Source of the DNA: Promicromonospora iranensis
GTDB lineage: Bacteria; Actinomycetota; Actinomycetes; Actinomycetales; Cellulomonadaceae
DNA length: 64,000 bases
Assembly: GCF_028994805.1 (NCBI RefSeq)
Contig: NZ_JAJQQP010000006.1
Coordinates: forward strand, 310,001-374,000
Reading direction: 5' to 3'
Shown: in pieces, positions 44,750 to 53,913 of the stretch
Layout: each line of letters begins with the position of its first letter
Position numbering within the stretch: the stretch's first letter is position 1
Notes under the pieces: generated by a model
Databases searched by the model: none
What the model was told of the DNA's origin: nothing
What the model saw: only the letters and a program-made list of their open reading frames with translations
Made by a program: the position numbers and the translations under genes

Positions 44750-45703
44750 TCAGGAGCTGACGACGTCCGCCACGTGCGCGAACCAGCTCTCCCGGCCGCC
44801 GCCGGCGTACCCGACGGAGTTGAAGTACTCCCAGCCGAAGACGCCGCCGAAGTCCGGGTGCTGCGCGACCAGGGAGCCGATCGTGGCGTCGAAGGTGGGC
44901 CAGTCGACGTACCCGCTGCAGTTCGCCGGGTTGGTGACGGTGCCCGCCACCACGCGGTCGGGCGTGAACCCGTTCGCGAGGATCTGGTCGTAGACCGTCG
45001 TGGTCCGCAGGTCGCCCCAGCCGCAGTAGAACTGGGTGTTGTACCAGTCGATCCGGTCGCCGGCACGACGCTCGAGCTCGGCGTAGGAGAAGCCGCCCGA
45101 GAAGCTCGTCCGCCCGGCCATGTCGGTGGCCACGGGCGTCAGCGTGATCACGAAGTCCGGGCCGAAGTCCGCGCGCAGCGTGTCGACCAGGTGGATCGTG
45201 TCCGCCAGCGAGAACGTCTCCTCGATGTCGAGGTCCACGCCGTCCAGCCCGTAGGTGCGCAGGAAGTCCCGCAGGACCGGGTAGTACCGGTCGAAGTCCT
45301 CGCGCAGGTACCGGTAGGTGCCAGGGGCGGCCCCGCCGAGGAACGCGCTGACCGTCACGCCGCGGTCCTGCATGGCCGCCAGGTCGTCCCACATGACGCC
45401 GAGCTCGGGGTGGTCCGCCGGGATGTCGTTGACCGTGAGGGACGCGTCGGCGTTCAGGTGGATGGCGCCCACGTTGACGTCCGTGACCGAGCCGAGGAGC
45501 GGCTTGGGGTCGACGTAGCGGCGGACGCCGTCGGAGCCGGTCTCGTAGATGGTCTGGTAGAAGGCGAGGACGCGGTGGGAGGCGGAAGCGGGTTCCTGCT
45601 TCGGGCCCTGCTCCGGTGCTGAGGCGGCCGGGCCGGCCGCCGCCGTCAGGGCCAGCACTCCGGCCACGAGAGCGGCGCCGATCCGGGTGAGCGAGCGAGA
45701 CAT
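44750..45703 (-). CDS. Secreted GH18 enzyme, endo-beta-N-acetylglucosaminidase-like
   Basis: This 317-residue protein has a signal peptide (about 1-29, cut near AASA) and one GH18 barrel with the catalytic LDGVDLDIEE (about 148-157). The compact single-domain form without a chitin-binding module, and FYCGWGDLRTTTVYDQIL in the late barrel, look more like endo-glycosidases that cut the chitobiose core of N-glycans than like chitinases. That choice leans on the neighbouring mannosidases and is inference. The start has AAAGGGAG seven bases upstream. It is on the opposite strand from the mannosidases. Confidence 0.78.
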   Translation of the reverse strand: MSRSLTRIGAALVAGVLALTAAAGPAASAPEQGPKQEPASASHRVLAFYQTIYETGSDGVRRYVDPKPLLGSVTDVNVGAIHLNADASLTVNDIPADHPELGVMWDDLAAMQDRGVTVSAFLGGAAPGTYRYLREDFDRYYPVLRDFLRTYGLDGVDLDIEETFSLADTIHLVDTLRADFGPDFVITLTPVATDMAGRTSFSGGFSYAELERRAGDRIDWYNTQFYCGWGDLRTTTVYDQILANGFTPDRVVAGTVTNPANCSGYVDWPTFDATIGSLVAQHPDFGGVFGWEYFNSVGYAGGGRESWFAHVADVVSS

Positions 45704-45857
45704 CGTTGACTCCCTTTGTTCTTGTTGCGGTCAGGTGAGCATCCCGCGGCGCCGACGCGCTCCATGGCGCCTTCGGACCGTAGCGGCAGCGACTGCCGTC
45801 GGGCAACGGTGCCCTCCCGACCATGGGGATATCCCTGATGCGGACCCGGCGTGGGAA

Positions 45858-45898
45858 CGGCCGAGGCCGGGCCCCCGACGGGGACCCGGCCTCGGCCG
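45858..45898 (-). terminator. Terminator after catalase
   Basis: A perfect 14-bp stem CGGCCGAGGCCGGG (45858-45871) and complement (45885-45898), 11 bases beyond the katA stop. It can extend inwards by four more pairs past one mismatch. Confidence 0.7.
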
Positions 45899-45909
45899 CA
45901 GCAGGTGGA

Positions 45910-47358
45910 TCAGGCGGAGACGGCCGCGCGCAGCTTGGCGCCCAGCTCCTGGTCCACGTTGGTCCAGTACTGGAAGAAGCGCTCACGGATCTCGTCGATC
46001 GTGATCGCCTGGCCCTGACCGGTCAGGGTCTCCAGCAGACGGGCCTTCGCGCCGTCGTCGTAGACCTCACGGTAGAGCGTGCCCGGCTGGCCGAAGTCGC
46101 TGTCCTCGCTGTGCAGCGTGGCAGCGGTGCGCACCAGCTCGCCGTCCGACTCCCAGGCGCCGTCCTGGCCACGGGCAGGGTCGGCGACGGGGCCACCGAA
46201 CGAGTTCGGCGCGTAGTTCGGGACGCCGACCTCGTTGAAGTGGTGGCGCTGCGAGCCGTCCTGCGAGTAGTTGTGCACCGGTGCGGCGTGCGGCTGGTTG
46301 ACCGGGACCGACTGGTAGTTGGTGCCCACGCGGTAGCGCTGCGCGTCCGGGTAGGAGAACACCCGGGCCATCAGCATCTTGTCGGGCGAGATGTCGGTGC
46401 CCGGGACCTGGTTGGCCGGGGACAGCGCGATCTGCTCGATCTCCGCGAAGTGGTTCTTCGGGTTGCGGTTCAGCGTGAAGTTCCCGAAGTGGATCAGCGG
46501 GTAGTCCGCGTGCGGCCAGACCTTGGTCAGGTCGAACGGGTTGAACCGGTAGGTCTTCGCGTCGTCGTACGGCATGACCTGGACCTTGATGTCCCACGTG
46601 GGGTTGTCCCCGCGCTCGATCGCGTCGTACAGGTCGCGCCGGTAGTAGTCGGCGTCCTGGCCGGCGATCCGTGCCGCCTCGTCGTTGTCGAGGAACTTCA
46701 CGCCCTGGCGGGAGATGAAGTGGTACTTGACCCAGAACTTCTCGCCCTCGGCGTTGGTCCACATGTAGGTGTGCGAGCCGTAGCCGTTCAGCTCTCGCCA
46801 CGAGGACGGCAGACCGCGGTCGCCCATGAGGTAGGTGACCTGGTGCGCGGACTCCGGCGACAGGGTCCAGAAGTCCCACTGCATGTCGGCGTCGCGCAGG
46901 CCCGACCACGGGAGACGCTTCTGGGAGTGGATGAAGTCCGGGAACTTGATCGCGTCGCGGATGAAGAACACCGGGGTGTTGTTGCCGACGATGTCGAGGT
47001 TGCCCTCGGTCGTGTAGAAGCGCAGGGCGAAGCCGCGCACGTCGCGCCAGGTGTCGGGGGAACCCATCTCACCGGCGACGGACGAGAAGCGCAGGGCCAC
47101 CTCGCCCTTGGCGCCCGGCTGGAAGGCCGCGGCACGGGTGTACTGCGACACGTCACCGGTGATCTCCCACTCACCGAAGGCGCCACCGCCCTTGGCGTGC
47201 ACGATCCGCTCCGGGATGCGCTCGCGGTTGAACTGCGCGAGCTTCTCGACCAGGTAGCGGTCGTGGAGGACCGTGGCGCCGTCGGCGCCGACGGTCAGCG
47301 AGTGTGCGTCGCTGACGACCGGCGTGCCGGTCTGGGTGGTGGTGTAAGGAGTTGTCAT
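45910..47358 (-). CDS. katA: KatA, monofunctional heme catalase
   Basis: Catalase dismutates hydrogen peroxide. The 482-residue small-subunit enzyme has the distal heme site [20 protein letters not shown] with the catalytic His, [21 protein letters not shown], and the proximal heme ligand segment [17 protein letters not shown] containing the Tyr. Start ATG 47358 ([11 protein letters not shown]) matches known catalases; the frame is open 17 codons further. A GAGGAAGG site lies 11 bases upstream. It follows a Fur-type gene by 90 bases, a classic regulator-catalase pair. Confidence 0.96.
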   Translation of the reverse strand: MTTPYTTTQTGTPVVSDAHSLTVGADGATVLHDRYLVEKLAQFNRERIPERIVHAKGGGAFGEWEITGDVSQYTRAAAFQPGAKGEVALRFSSVAGEMGSPDTWRDVRGFALRFYTTEGNLDIVGNNTPVFFIRDAIKFPDFIHSQKRLPWSGLRDADMQWDFWTLSPESAHQVTYLMGDRGLPSSWRELNGYGSHTYMWTNAEGEKFWVKYHFISRQGVKFLDNDEAARIAGQDADYYRRDLYDAIERGDNPTWDIKVQVMPYDDAKTYRFNPFDLTKVWPHADYPLIHFGNFTLNRNPKNHFAEIEQIALSPANQVPGTDISPDKMLMARVFSYPDAQRYRVGTNYQSVPVNQPHAAPVHNYSQDGSQRHHFNEVGVPNYAPNSFGGPVADPARGQDGAWESDGELVRTAATLHSEDSDFGQPGTLYREVYDDGAKARLLETLTGQGQAITIDEIRERFFQYWTNVDQELGAKLRAAVSA

Positions 47359-47448
47359 CTGTGGACGTGCCTTCCTCTGCTGCTTACGGGGTTCTTGGGG
47401 GTTCGGCATGGTCGGCGAAGTCTCGGCGCCCGGCTCTCCGGGCGAGCC

Positions 47449-47880
47449 TCAGGCGCTGCAGTCGGGACACAGGCCCCAGTAGGTGACCTCGGCGGTCTCG
47501 ACCACGAACCCGTGGTCGTCGCTCGGGGTCAGGCAGGGGGCGTGGCCGACCGAGCAGTCCACGTCGCCGATGGCGCCGCACCTGCGGCAGACGACGTGGT
47601 GGTGGTTGTCGCCCGTGCGGCGCTCGTAGCGCGCGGGGTGGCCGGCGGGCTCGATGCGGCGCAGGAGGTCGGCGCCGGTCAACGCGTGCAGGACGTCGTA
47701 GACCGCCTGGACCGATACCGTGCCGAGCTCTGCGCGGACCGAGCTCAGGACGTCGTCCGCCGTGGCGTGCTGCTGGTCGCCCACGGCGTGCAGGGCTGCC
47801 ACCCGGGCAGCGGTCACACGCAGGCCGGCACCGCGGAGGAGATCCTCCGGCGTGGCGGCGGTGGGGGCGGTCGACGTCAT
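47449..47880 (-). CDS. Fur-family regulator (FurA/CatR/PerR-like)
   Basis: The 143-residue protein has the winged-helix domain (LLRGAGLRVTAARVAALHAVGDQQHATADDVLSSV), the metal-sensing segment HPARYERRTGDNHHHVVCRRCGAIGDVDC, and a second CPDC pair near the end for structural zinc. Fur paralogues next to catalase are usually peroxide-responsive repressors of that gene. The start is ATG 47880, with TAGGCT seven bases upstream (leaderless) and a 19-bp palindrome before it. Confidence 0.9.
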   Translation of the reverse strand: MTSTAPTAATPEDLLRGAGLRVTAARVAALHAVGDQQHATADDVLSSVRAELGTVSVQAVYDVLHALTGADLLRRIEPAGHPARYERRTGDNHHHVVCRRCGAIGDVDCSVGHAPCLTPSDDHGFVVETAEVTYWGLCPDCSA

Positions 47881-47887
47881 GTCCAGC

Positions 47888-47919
47888 AGCCTAGACCCTA
47901 AACTGGAATGATTCCAGTT
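47888..47919 (-). promoter_or_regulatory. Fur-box palindrome and -10 box of the fur-katA operon
   Basis: The perfect 19-bp palindrome AACTGGAAT-N-ATTCCAGTT (47901-47919) has the 7-1-7 layout of Fur/PerR sites. On the reverse strand the -10 box TAGGCT (47888-47893) follows it and ends seven bases before the fur ATG. A bound regulator would sit between -35 and -10, so autoregulation is likely. Confidence 0.75.
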
Positions 47920-48023
47920 GAGGTCACCGACCGGTCGGCCCCGGGAATCCGTCCGGCGGCGGGGGTCGAGGCGGGCGGCCGACCTCACACCGGCCGGTAT
48001 GGCGGGCGGCCTCGGCATGCTGC

Positions 48024-48029
48024 TATCGT
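48024..48029 (+). promoter_or_regulatory. Predicted infC promoter -10 box
   Basis: The extended -10 TGCTATCGT (48021-48029) predicts a start near 48036 and a long infC leader of about 235 bases. Confidence 0.4.
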
Positions 48030-48190
48030 TGAGCCACGACCGACCCGGTGTGAGCCGGGTGCACAAAGTGGATCACCATCCCACCCGAGTCACGACAGAG
48101 CGCCGCAAGGTGCCGACAGAGTCCGGGTCCTAGGTCGGGTGCAGAGGTTGGGCAATGTTTCTCGTCCAGCCCGTGCACCCTTTCCTTGTG

Positions 48191-48223
48191 ATGGCTTCCA
48201 CCTGTGTTCAGGGCGGGAGCCAT
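48191..48223 (+). promoter_or_regulatory. Attenuator-like hairpin in the infC leader
   Basis: ATGGCTTCC (48191-48199) pairs with GGGAGCCAT (48215-48223), 9 bp with one G-U pair, and is followed by TTCTCGTT. Leader attenuation of infC-rpmI-rplT is known in other bacteria; here it is only suggested by the structure and the long leader. Confidence 0.35.
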
Positions 48224-48269
48224 TTCTCGTTCCTGGTGGTCAATCAAACGACTTCTGAGGAGCATCACC

Positions 48270-49346
48270 ATCACCGAGCCTCGCATCAACGACCGGATCC
48301 GTGTCCCCGAGGTCCGACTCATCGGTCCTGGCGGGGAGCAGGTCGGCGTGGTTGCCACGGCGGTCGCCCTGAAGCTCGCCCAGGACGCTGACCTCGACCT
48401 CGTCGAGGTTGCCCCGGACGCCCGCCCGCCTGTCACCAAGCTCATGGACTTCGGCAAGTTCAAGTACGAGTCCGACATGAAGGCGCGGGAAGCGCGGCGC
48501 AACCAGGCGAACACGGTTCTCAAGGAGATCCGGTTCCGTCTGAAGATCGACCCGCACGACTACGAGACCAAGAAGGGCCACGTCGTCCGCTTCCTCTCGG
48601 CAGGCGACAAGGTCAAGGTCATGATCATGTTCCGCGGCCGTGAGCAGTCGCGCCCCGAGATGGGCCGTCGCCTGCTCGAGCGCCTGGCGGAGGACGTCGC
48701 CGAGCTCGGCTTCGTCGAGTCGATGCCGAAGCAGGACGGCCGCAACATGACCATGGTCCTCGGGCCGGTCAAGAAGAAGGCTGACGCCAAGGTCGAGCAG
48801 CGCAAGCGCGCGGACGAGGTCAACGCCGGTCGGATGACCAAGTCCGAGGCCAAGGCGCGGGCCCGCGCGGCTGACGAGCCCGAGGTCGACGAGCTGGTCG
48901 AGGACCAGGTCGAGGACCAGGTCGAGGACCAGGTCGACGAGACGGTCGAGACCACGGTCGAGGAGCCGGCCGCGGCGCCGGCTCCTGAGCCCGTCGTCGC
49001 GGAGCCCGAGCCCGTCGCGGAGCCCGAGCCCGTCGCGGAGCCCGAGCCCGTCGCGGAGCCCGAGCCCGTCGCAGAGGCCGAGCCCGTCGCGGAGCCCGAG
49101 CCGGAGCCCGTCGTCGAGCCGGAACCTGTCGTCGAGCCTGAGCCTGTTGCCGAGGCCGAGCCGGAGCCCGTCGTCGAGACGCCCGCCCCGGAAGAGCCGA
49201 AGCCGGCCACCAAGCCTGCGGCCAAGACTGCCTCGAAGCCGGCAGCGAAGCCGGCCACCAAGGCGGCTCCGAAGCCTGTCTCGGCCCCCAAGCCGGCGCC
49301 GAAGCCCGTGGCTCCCAAGCCGCGCGCCCCGCGCAAGGCCGGCTGA
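48270..49346 (+). CDS. infC: Translation initiation factor IF-3 with long C-terminal tail
   Basis: IF-3 keeps ribosomal subunits apart and checks the start codon. The two-domain core runs from [17 protein letters not shown] to [11 protein letters not shown] (about 3-167). No ATG or GTG fits; ATC 48270 lies 7 bases after GAGGAG and gives the family N-terminus, and infC is known for such non-standard starts. About 190 further residues follow: an acidic EPEPVA-repeat region, then a basic Lys/Pro/Ala region ending KPRAPRKAG. Typical IF-3 ends near 180. It begins the infC-rpmI-rplT cluster. Confidence 0.93.
   Translation: MTEPRINDRIRVPEVRLIGPGGEQVGVVATAVALKLAQDADLDLVEVAPDARPPVTKLMDFGKFKYESDMKAREARRNQANTVLKEIRFRLKIDPHDYETKKGHVVRFLSAGDKVKVMIMFRGREQSRPEMGRRLLERLAEDVAELGFVESMPKQDGRNMTMVLGPVKKKADAKVEQRKRADEVNAGRMTKSEAKARARAADEPEVDELVEDQVEDQVEDQVDETVETTVEEPAAAPAPEPVVAEPEPVAEPEPVAEPEPVAEPEPVAEAEPVAEPEPEPVVEPEPVVEPEPVAEAEPEPVVETPAPEEPKPATKPAAKTASKPAAKPATKAAPKPVSAPKPAPKPVAPKPRAPRKAG
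49002..49073 (+). repeat. 18-bp tandem repeats in infC
   Basis: Four copies of GAGCCCGAGCCCGTCGCG (the last differs by one base), encoding EPEPVA units, with more diverged copies after. Array length is expected to vary between strains. Confidence 0.85.
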
Positions 49347-49450
49347 GGCAACGGTCCCCAAGACCACTACGACACCGGGCCGGCCTACCGGCCCAGGTAC
49401 AACGTCGCCGCTCCAGCAGCGGTCGACCGACATGAGGAGACACGGCAGTC

Positions 49451-49645
49451 ATGCCGAAGAACAAGACGCACTCCGGCTCGAAGAAGCGGTTCAAGGTCAC
49501 CGGTAGCGGCAAGATCATGCGCGAGCAGACCAACGGTCGCCACTACCTCGAGCACAAGTCCAGCCGTCGCACGCGTCGTCTGGCCATGGACCAGGCCGTT
49601 GCGCCGGCCGACGTCAAGAAGGTCAAGAAGCTGCTCGGTAAGTGA
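49451..49645 (+). CDS. rpmI: Ribosomal protein bL35
   Basis: The 64-residue basic protein [21 protein letters not shown] is a full-length bL35 of the large ribosomal subunit. ATG 49451 follows GAGGAGACACGGCAGTC. A small hairpin GGGCCGG-CCTA-CCGGCCC (49377-49394) sits in the spacer after infC and may be a processing site. Confidence 0.97.
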   Translation: MPKNKTHSGSKKRFKVTGSGKIMREQTNGRHYLEHKSSRRTRRLAMDQAVAPADVKKVKKLLGK

Positions 49646-49713
49646 CCTTTGTGGCGTACGCCTGACGGGCGTCGCCAAGAACCTTTTCAGCCCCGAAGTA
49701 CAAGGAGTCTCAC

Positions 49714-50097
49714 GTGGCACGCGTGAAGCGGGCAGTAAATGCCCAGAAGAAGCGCCGTACAACCCTCGAGCGCGCCGCCGGTTACCGCGGCCAGCGCTCG
49801 CGCCTCTACCGCAAGGCGAAGGAGCAGGTCACCCACTCGCTCGTCTACGCCTACCGTGACCGGAAGGCGCGCAAGGGTGACTTCCGCAAGCTGTGGATCC
49901 AGCGCATCAACGCTGCGTCCCGCGCGCAGGGTCTGACCTACAACCGCCTCATCCAGGGCCTCAAGGCCGCTGGTATCGAGGTCGACCGCCGCATGCTCGC
50001 GGAGCTCGCGGTCAACGACGTCGCGGCGTTCAACGCCCTCGTCCAGGTCGCCAAGGACGCGCTGCCGGCGGATGTCAACGCCCCGGCCGCTGCCTGA
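49714..50097 (+). CDS. rplT: Ribosomal protein bL20
   Basis: The 127-residue protein ([38 protein letters not shown]) is a full-length bL20, an early assembly protein of the large subunit. In other bacteria it can repress its own operon. GTG 49714 follows AAGGAG. It is 68 bases after rpmI, in the usual infC-rpmI-rplT order. Confidence 0.98.
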   Translation: MARVKRAVNAQKKRRTTLERAAGYRGQRSRLYRKAKEQVTHSLVYAYRDRKARKGDFRKLWIQRINAASRAQGLTYNRLIQGLKAAGIEVDRRMLAELAVNDVAAFNALVQVAKDALPADVNAPAAA

Positions 50098-50150
50098 GGT
50101 TGAGCAGTTCATCGGACGCCCGGCCAGTTTCCTCCTCGGAGGCCCGACCA

Positions 50151-50996
50151 GTGCTTGATGTGACGCTCGCGAATCCGCGAGCCGACCGCATCAAGCAGGT
50201 ACGGGCACTGGCCGGGCGTTCGGCGCGCTCCCGGCACGAGCTGTACCTGGTCGAAGGGCCGCAGGGCGTGCGCGAGGCGGTCCGGCACGCGCCGTCGTCC
50301 GTCCGGGACGTCTATCTGACGCCGGCCGCCGCCTCCCGGTACGCGGAGATCGTCGACGACGCCCGCGCGGCCGGGCTGTTCCTGCATCTCGGCACCCCGG
50401 AGGTGCTCGAAGCGATGAGCGCCGACGCCCAGGGTGTGCTCGCCGTCGTGCGGTCCTCCGCGCCGTCGCTGGGGGAGGCGCTGGACGCGCGAGACCCGGA
50501 GCGTGCCGGGCGGCCGCTGCTGGCCGCCGTGCTCGCCACCGTCCGCGACCCCGGCAACGCGGGCACCGTCATCCGGGCCGCCGACGCGGCCGGCGCCGAC
50601 CTCGTGGTCCTCGCGGGGGAGAGTGTCGACGTGCACAACCCCAAGGTGGTGCGTTCCACCGCCGGGTCGCTGTTCCACCTGCCGGTCGTCACCGGGCTGT
50701 CGCTGGAGGCCACGGTGGCGCAGCTGCGCGCCGTGGGCTGCCACGTCCTCGCGGCGGACGGCAGTGGACCGCTCGACCTGGACGACCTCCTGGATTCCGC
50801 GGGGTCCGGTGCGTCTCCTGACCTGGCCGGCCCGACGGCCTGGGTGTTCGGCAACGAGGCCTGGGGCCTGCCGGAGGAGGACCGGGCGCTGGCCGACGCC
50901 GTCGTGCGGGTTCCGATCCGCGGCAAGACCGAGTCGCTCAACCTGGCGGCGGCAGCGACCGTCTGCCTGTACGCGAGCAGCCGGGCCCAGCGCTGA
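50151..50996 (+). CDS. SpoU/TrmH-family RNA 2'-O-methyltransferase
   Basis: SpoU-family enzymes use SAM and a trefoil knot to methylate ribose in rRNA or tRNA. The 281-residue protein has an N-terminal substrate-binding domain (SRHELYLVEGPQGVREAV), then motif 1 TVRDPGNAGTVIRAADAAGAD, motif 2 VFGNEAWGLPEE and motif 3 VRVPIRGKTESLNLAAAATV. GTG 50151 follows CGGAGG with eight bases between. A gene of this kind after rplT is common in actinobacteria. The exact nucleotide target is not clear. Confidence 0.9.
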   Translation: MLDVTLANPRADRIKQVRALAGRSARSRHELYLVEGPQGVREAVRHAPSSVRDVYLTPAAASRYAEIVDDARAAGLFLHLGTPEVLEAMSADAQGVLAVVRSSAPSLGEALDARDPERAGRPLLAAVLATVRDPGNAGTVIRAADAAGADLVVLAGESVDVHNPKVVRSTAGSLFHLPVVTGLSLEATVAQLRAVGCHVLAADGSGPLDLDDLLDSAGSGASPDLAGPTAWVFGNEAWGLPEEDRALADAVVRVPIRGKTESLNLAAAATVCLYASSRAQR

Positions 50997-51015
50997 GCGA
51001 GCGGCGGAGCGGCGG

Positions 51016-51576
51016 ATGACGGCCGGCGTCTGGGGCGAGTGGGGCCATGTGGTGCGCCCGGCCCTGCTCTGTCTCCTCGCCGCCGTGCTGGCGATCCGCG
51101 TGCTCGTGCGGCTACGCACCCTGCGCGGGGTCCCCAGGCAGCGCGCGTGGCGGCACTCCGTCGCCGAGGTCGGCATGGTCGTGGGGACCGCGCCCTGGGT
51201 CTGGATGATCCTCACGCCCAGGCCTCGCGACAGCTCGCTCTCGCTGGTCCCCTTCCGGGACCTCGCGGACCAGCTCGGCGGCCCGGTCGCCGGGGCGGTG
51301 GTCCAGGTGGGCGGCAACCTCCTGGTCCTCGCCGCCCTCGGCTTCTTCCTGCCGATCCGTTTCCGGCTCGCGCCCGACGCCGGTCACCGCACGGCGGCGG
51401 TCCTCGCCCGTGTGGCCCTGCTCGCCGCCGGGATCTCGGTGACCGTCGAGGTCCTCCAGCTCGCGCTCGGCCTGGGCCGCGTGAGCTCGGTCGACGACGT
51501 CCTGGTCAACACCGCGGGTGCGGTGCTCGCCGCGCTGTGCTCGCGCAGATGGTGGCCCCAGGTCGCTGGTCCGTAG
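51016..51576 (+). CDS. VanZ-like membrane protein
   Basis: The 186-residue protein has four to five membrane helices and the VanZ pattern: SLVPFRDL in a loop, GNLLVLAALGFFLPIRF, and the closing SVTVEVLQLALGLGRVSSVDDVLVNTAGAVLAAL. The prototype lowers teicoplanin sensitivity by an unclear mechanism; most chromosomal members have no known role. It begins 19 bases after the methyltransferase stop. Confidence 0.82.
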   Translation: MTAGVWGEWGHVVRPALLCLLAAVLAIRVLVRLRTLRGVPRQRAWRHSVAEVGMVVGTAPWVWMILTPRPRDSSLSLVPFRDLADQLGGPVAGAVVQVGGNLLVLAALGFFLPIRFRLAPDAGHRTAAVLARVALLAAGISVTVEVLQLALGLGRVSSVDDVLVNTAGAVLAALCSRRWWPQVAGP

Positions 51577-51738
51577 GTGCGCGGACCTCACGCACCTGAT
51601 CTGAGCCGCATCAGCGAGTCGCTGGCCGAAGCCATCGGTGCCGCCTCGCAGGTGGGGCTCCGGCTGGACGGGTCGGGCCGGTCGCCGGCGCGGACCGTCG
51701 ACGAGATCAGGTCTCGCCCGGACGAGACGGTCGCCTAG
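51577..51738 (+). CDS. Possible 53-residue ORF after vanZ
   Basis: A GTG directly after the vanZ stop opens a frame to TAG 51738, translating to a polar peptide (DLSRISESLAEAIGAASQ, then a charged RTVDEIRSRPDETVA end). It has no ribosome site or recognisable family. Its stop overlaps the next gene's -10 box. It may be real, a gene remnant, or chance. Confidence 0.22.
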   Translation: MRGPHAPDLSRISESLAEAIGAASQVGLRLDGSGRSPARTVDEIRSRPDETVA

Positions 51739-51741
51739 GAT
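51736..51741 (+). promoter_or_regulatory. -10 box of the RNA ligase-like gene (leaderless)
   Basis: TAGGAT ends 6 bases before GTG 51748. Confidence 0.55.
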
Positions 51742-51747
51742 CGCCGG

Positions 51748-52344
51748 GTGCGGTTGTTCACGGCGGTCTTCCCGCCCCAGCGTGTCAAGGACCATCTCGG
51801 GCTCGCCATCGACGGCGTACCGGCCTCTCCCCGTTGGGTCCCGCGGGAGAGCCTGCACATCACCCTCGCGTTCTACGCGGACCTGCCCGAAGGAACGGTT
51901 CCCGAGCTGCGCGACGAGCTGACCGACGTCGCGCGCAAGCACGGCCCCATCGATCTGCGGTTGCGCGGCGCGGGGTCGTTCGGCGCCCGCGTCCTGTGGA
52001 TCGGCGTCGACGGCGGGACCGCCGCGCTGAAGAGTCTGGCGACGGACTGCCTGGCGGCCTCGCCCCGCGAGGTGCCGGAGGACGTCAAGCCGCACCGGGC
52101 GCACGTCACCGTCGCCCGCGCCCGGGCCGGCCAGGTCAGGCCGCCGCGAGGGCGCGACCGCTGGGGCAGGAGCGGGGGCGGCGAGCCGCGGTCCGCTCTG
52201 GAGCCCGCGGCCCGTGCGCTGTCCGTCTACGCGGGGCCGGACTGGACCGCGAACTCGTTCGCGCTCGTCGAGTCGCACCCGGGGGAGGGGCCGCAGGGCG
52301 GCCCGCGGTACGAGATCGTGGAGACCTGGGACCTCGAGGGCTGA
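51748..52344 (+). CDS. thpR: 2'-5' RNA ligase family protein (2H phosphoesterase)
   Basis: This 198-residue protein has the two His-x-Thr-x motifs that form the 2H active site: LHITLAF (about 37-43) and AHVTVAR (about 116-122). Bacterial ThpR proteins ligate or hydrolyse RNA 2',3'-cyclic phosphates in vitro; the physiological role is unclear. An Arg/Gly-rich insertion (RARAGQVRPPRGRDRWGRSG) follows the second motif. It is predicted to be leaderless, and a terminator follows. Confidence 0.88.
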   Translation: MRLFTAVFPPQRVKDHLGLAIDGVPASPRWVPRESLHITLAFYADLPEGTVPELRDELTDVARKHGPIDLRLRGAGSFGARVLWIGVDGGTAALKSLATDCLAASPREVPEDVKPHRAHVTVARARAGQVRPPRGRDRWGRSGGGEPRSALEPAARALSVYAGPDWTANSFALVESHPGEGPQGGPRYEIVETWDLEG

Positions 52345-52400
52345 TCGTTCGAGGTGCCCATGGTCCTGTCCATCGGCTCTGTCCACCGGCTCTGTCCACC

Positions 52401-52441
52401 GTCTCCGCGGCCGGGGCCAGGGCCGCCCCGGCCGCGGAGAC
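52401..52441 (+). terminator. Terminator after the RNA ligase-like gene
   Basis: A perfect 17-bp stem GTCTCCGCGGCCGGGGC (52401-52417) and complement (52425-52441) with a 7-base loop. A TGGTTGT stretch follows. Confidence 0.7.
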
Positions 52442-52730
52442 CTGGTTGTCCGAAGGTGAGCGTCGAGCGACGTGCGGCGCGCCAGGGAAGAGGCCGGAAG
52501 CCGGCCAACGCGCTCCGCTCGCTCCACACCGTTCTTCGAACATGTGTCGCACCGTAGTCGAGCCCACTGACAACGCATAAAAAGTGTGCCAAGCGCTCCA
52601 TGTCGACGCGTGCGAATCGACGTTGCCGGCACGGGCGAGGCCGTGCAACGATGGCGCCATGCAGCCGTTGACCCGCCGATTTACGCAGCCCGCCATGGGC
52701 TGTGCGGCGAGTGCTGCGCGCGGGCACTGA

Positions 52731-53912
<1,182 letters not shown>

Positions 53913-53913
53913 A

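Noticed and set aside
35314-48020. A genomic island with phage or transposon ends
   Set aside because: No integrase, transposase, tRNA or flanking direct repeat is visible, so only a synteny-based insertion is proposed.
48204-48269. An ATG start for infC at 48204
   Set aside because: It would add an unrelated Trp/Arg-rich stretch and lacks a ribosome site; the conserved N-terminus begins at ATC 48270 behind GAGGAG.
49002-49200. Short regular repeats that could suggest a repeat array such as CRISPR
   Set aside because: They are in-frame 18-bp coding repeats (EPEPVA) with no spacers between them.
52136-52696. A reverse-strand frame covering the spacer before pheS, possibly a hidden gene
   Set aside because: Half of it is antisense to the RNA ligase-like gene; it has no promoter, ribosome site or recognisable motif, and a terminator hairpin lies in its middle.
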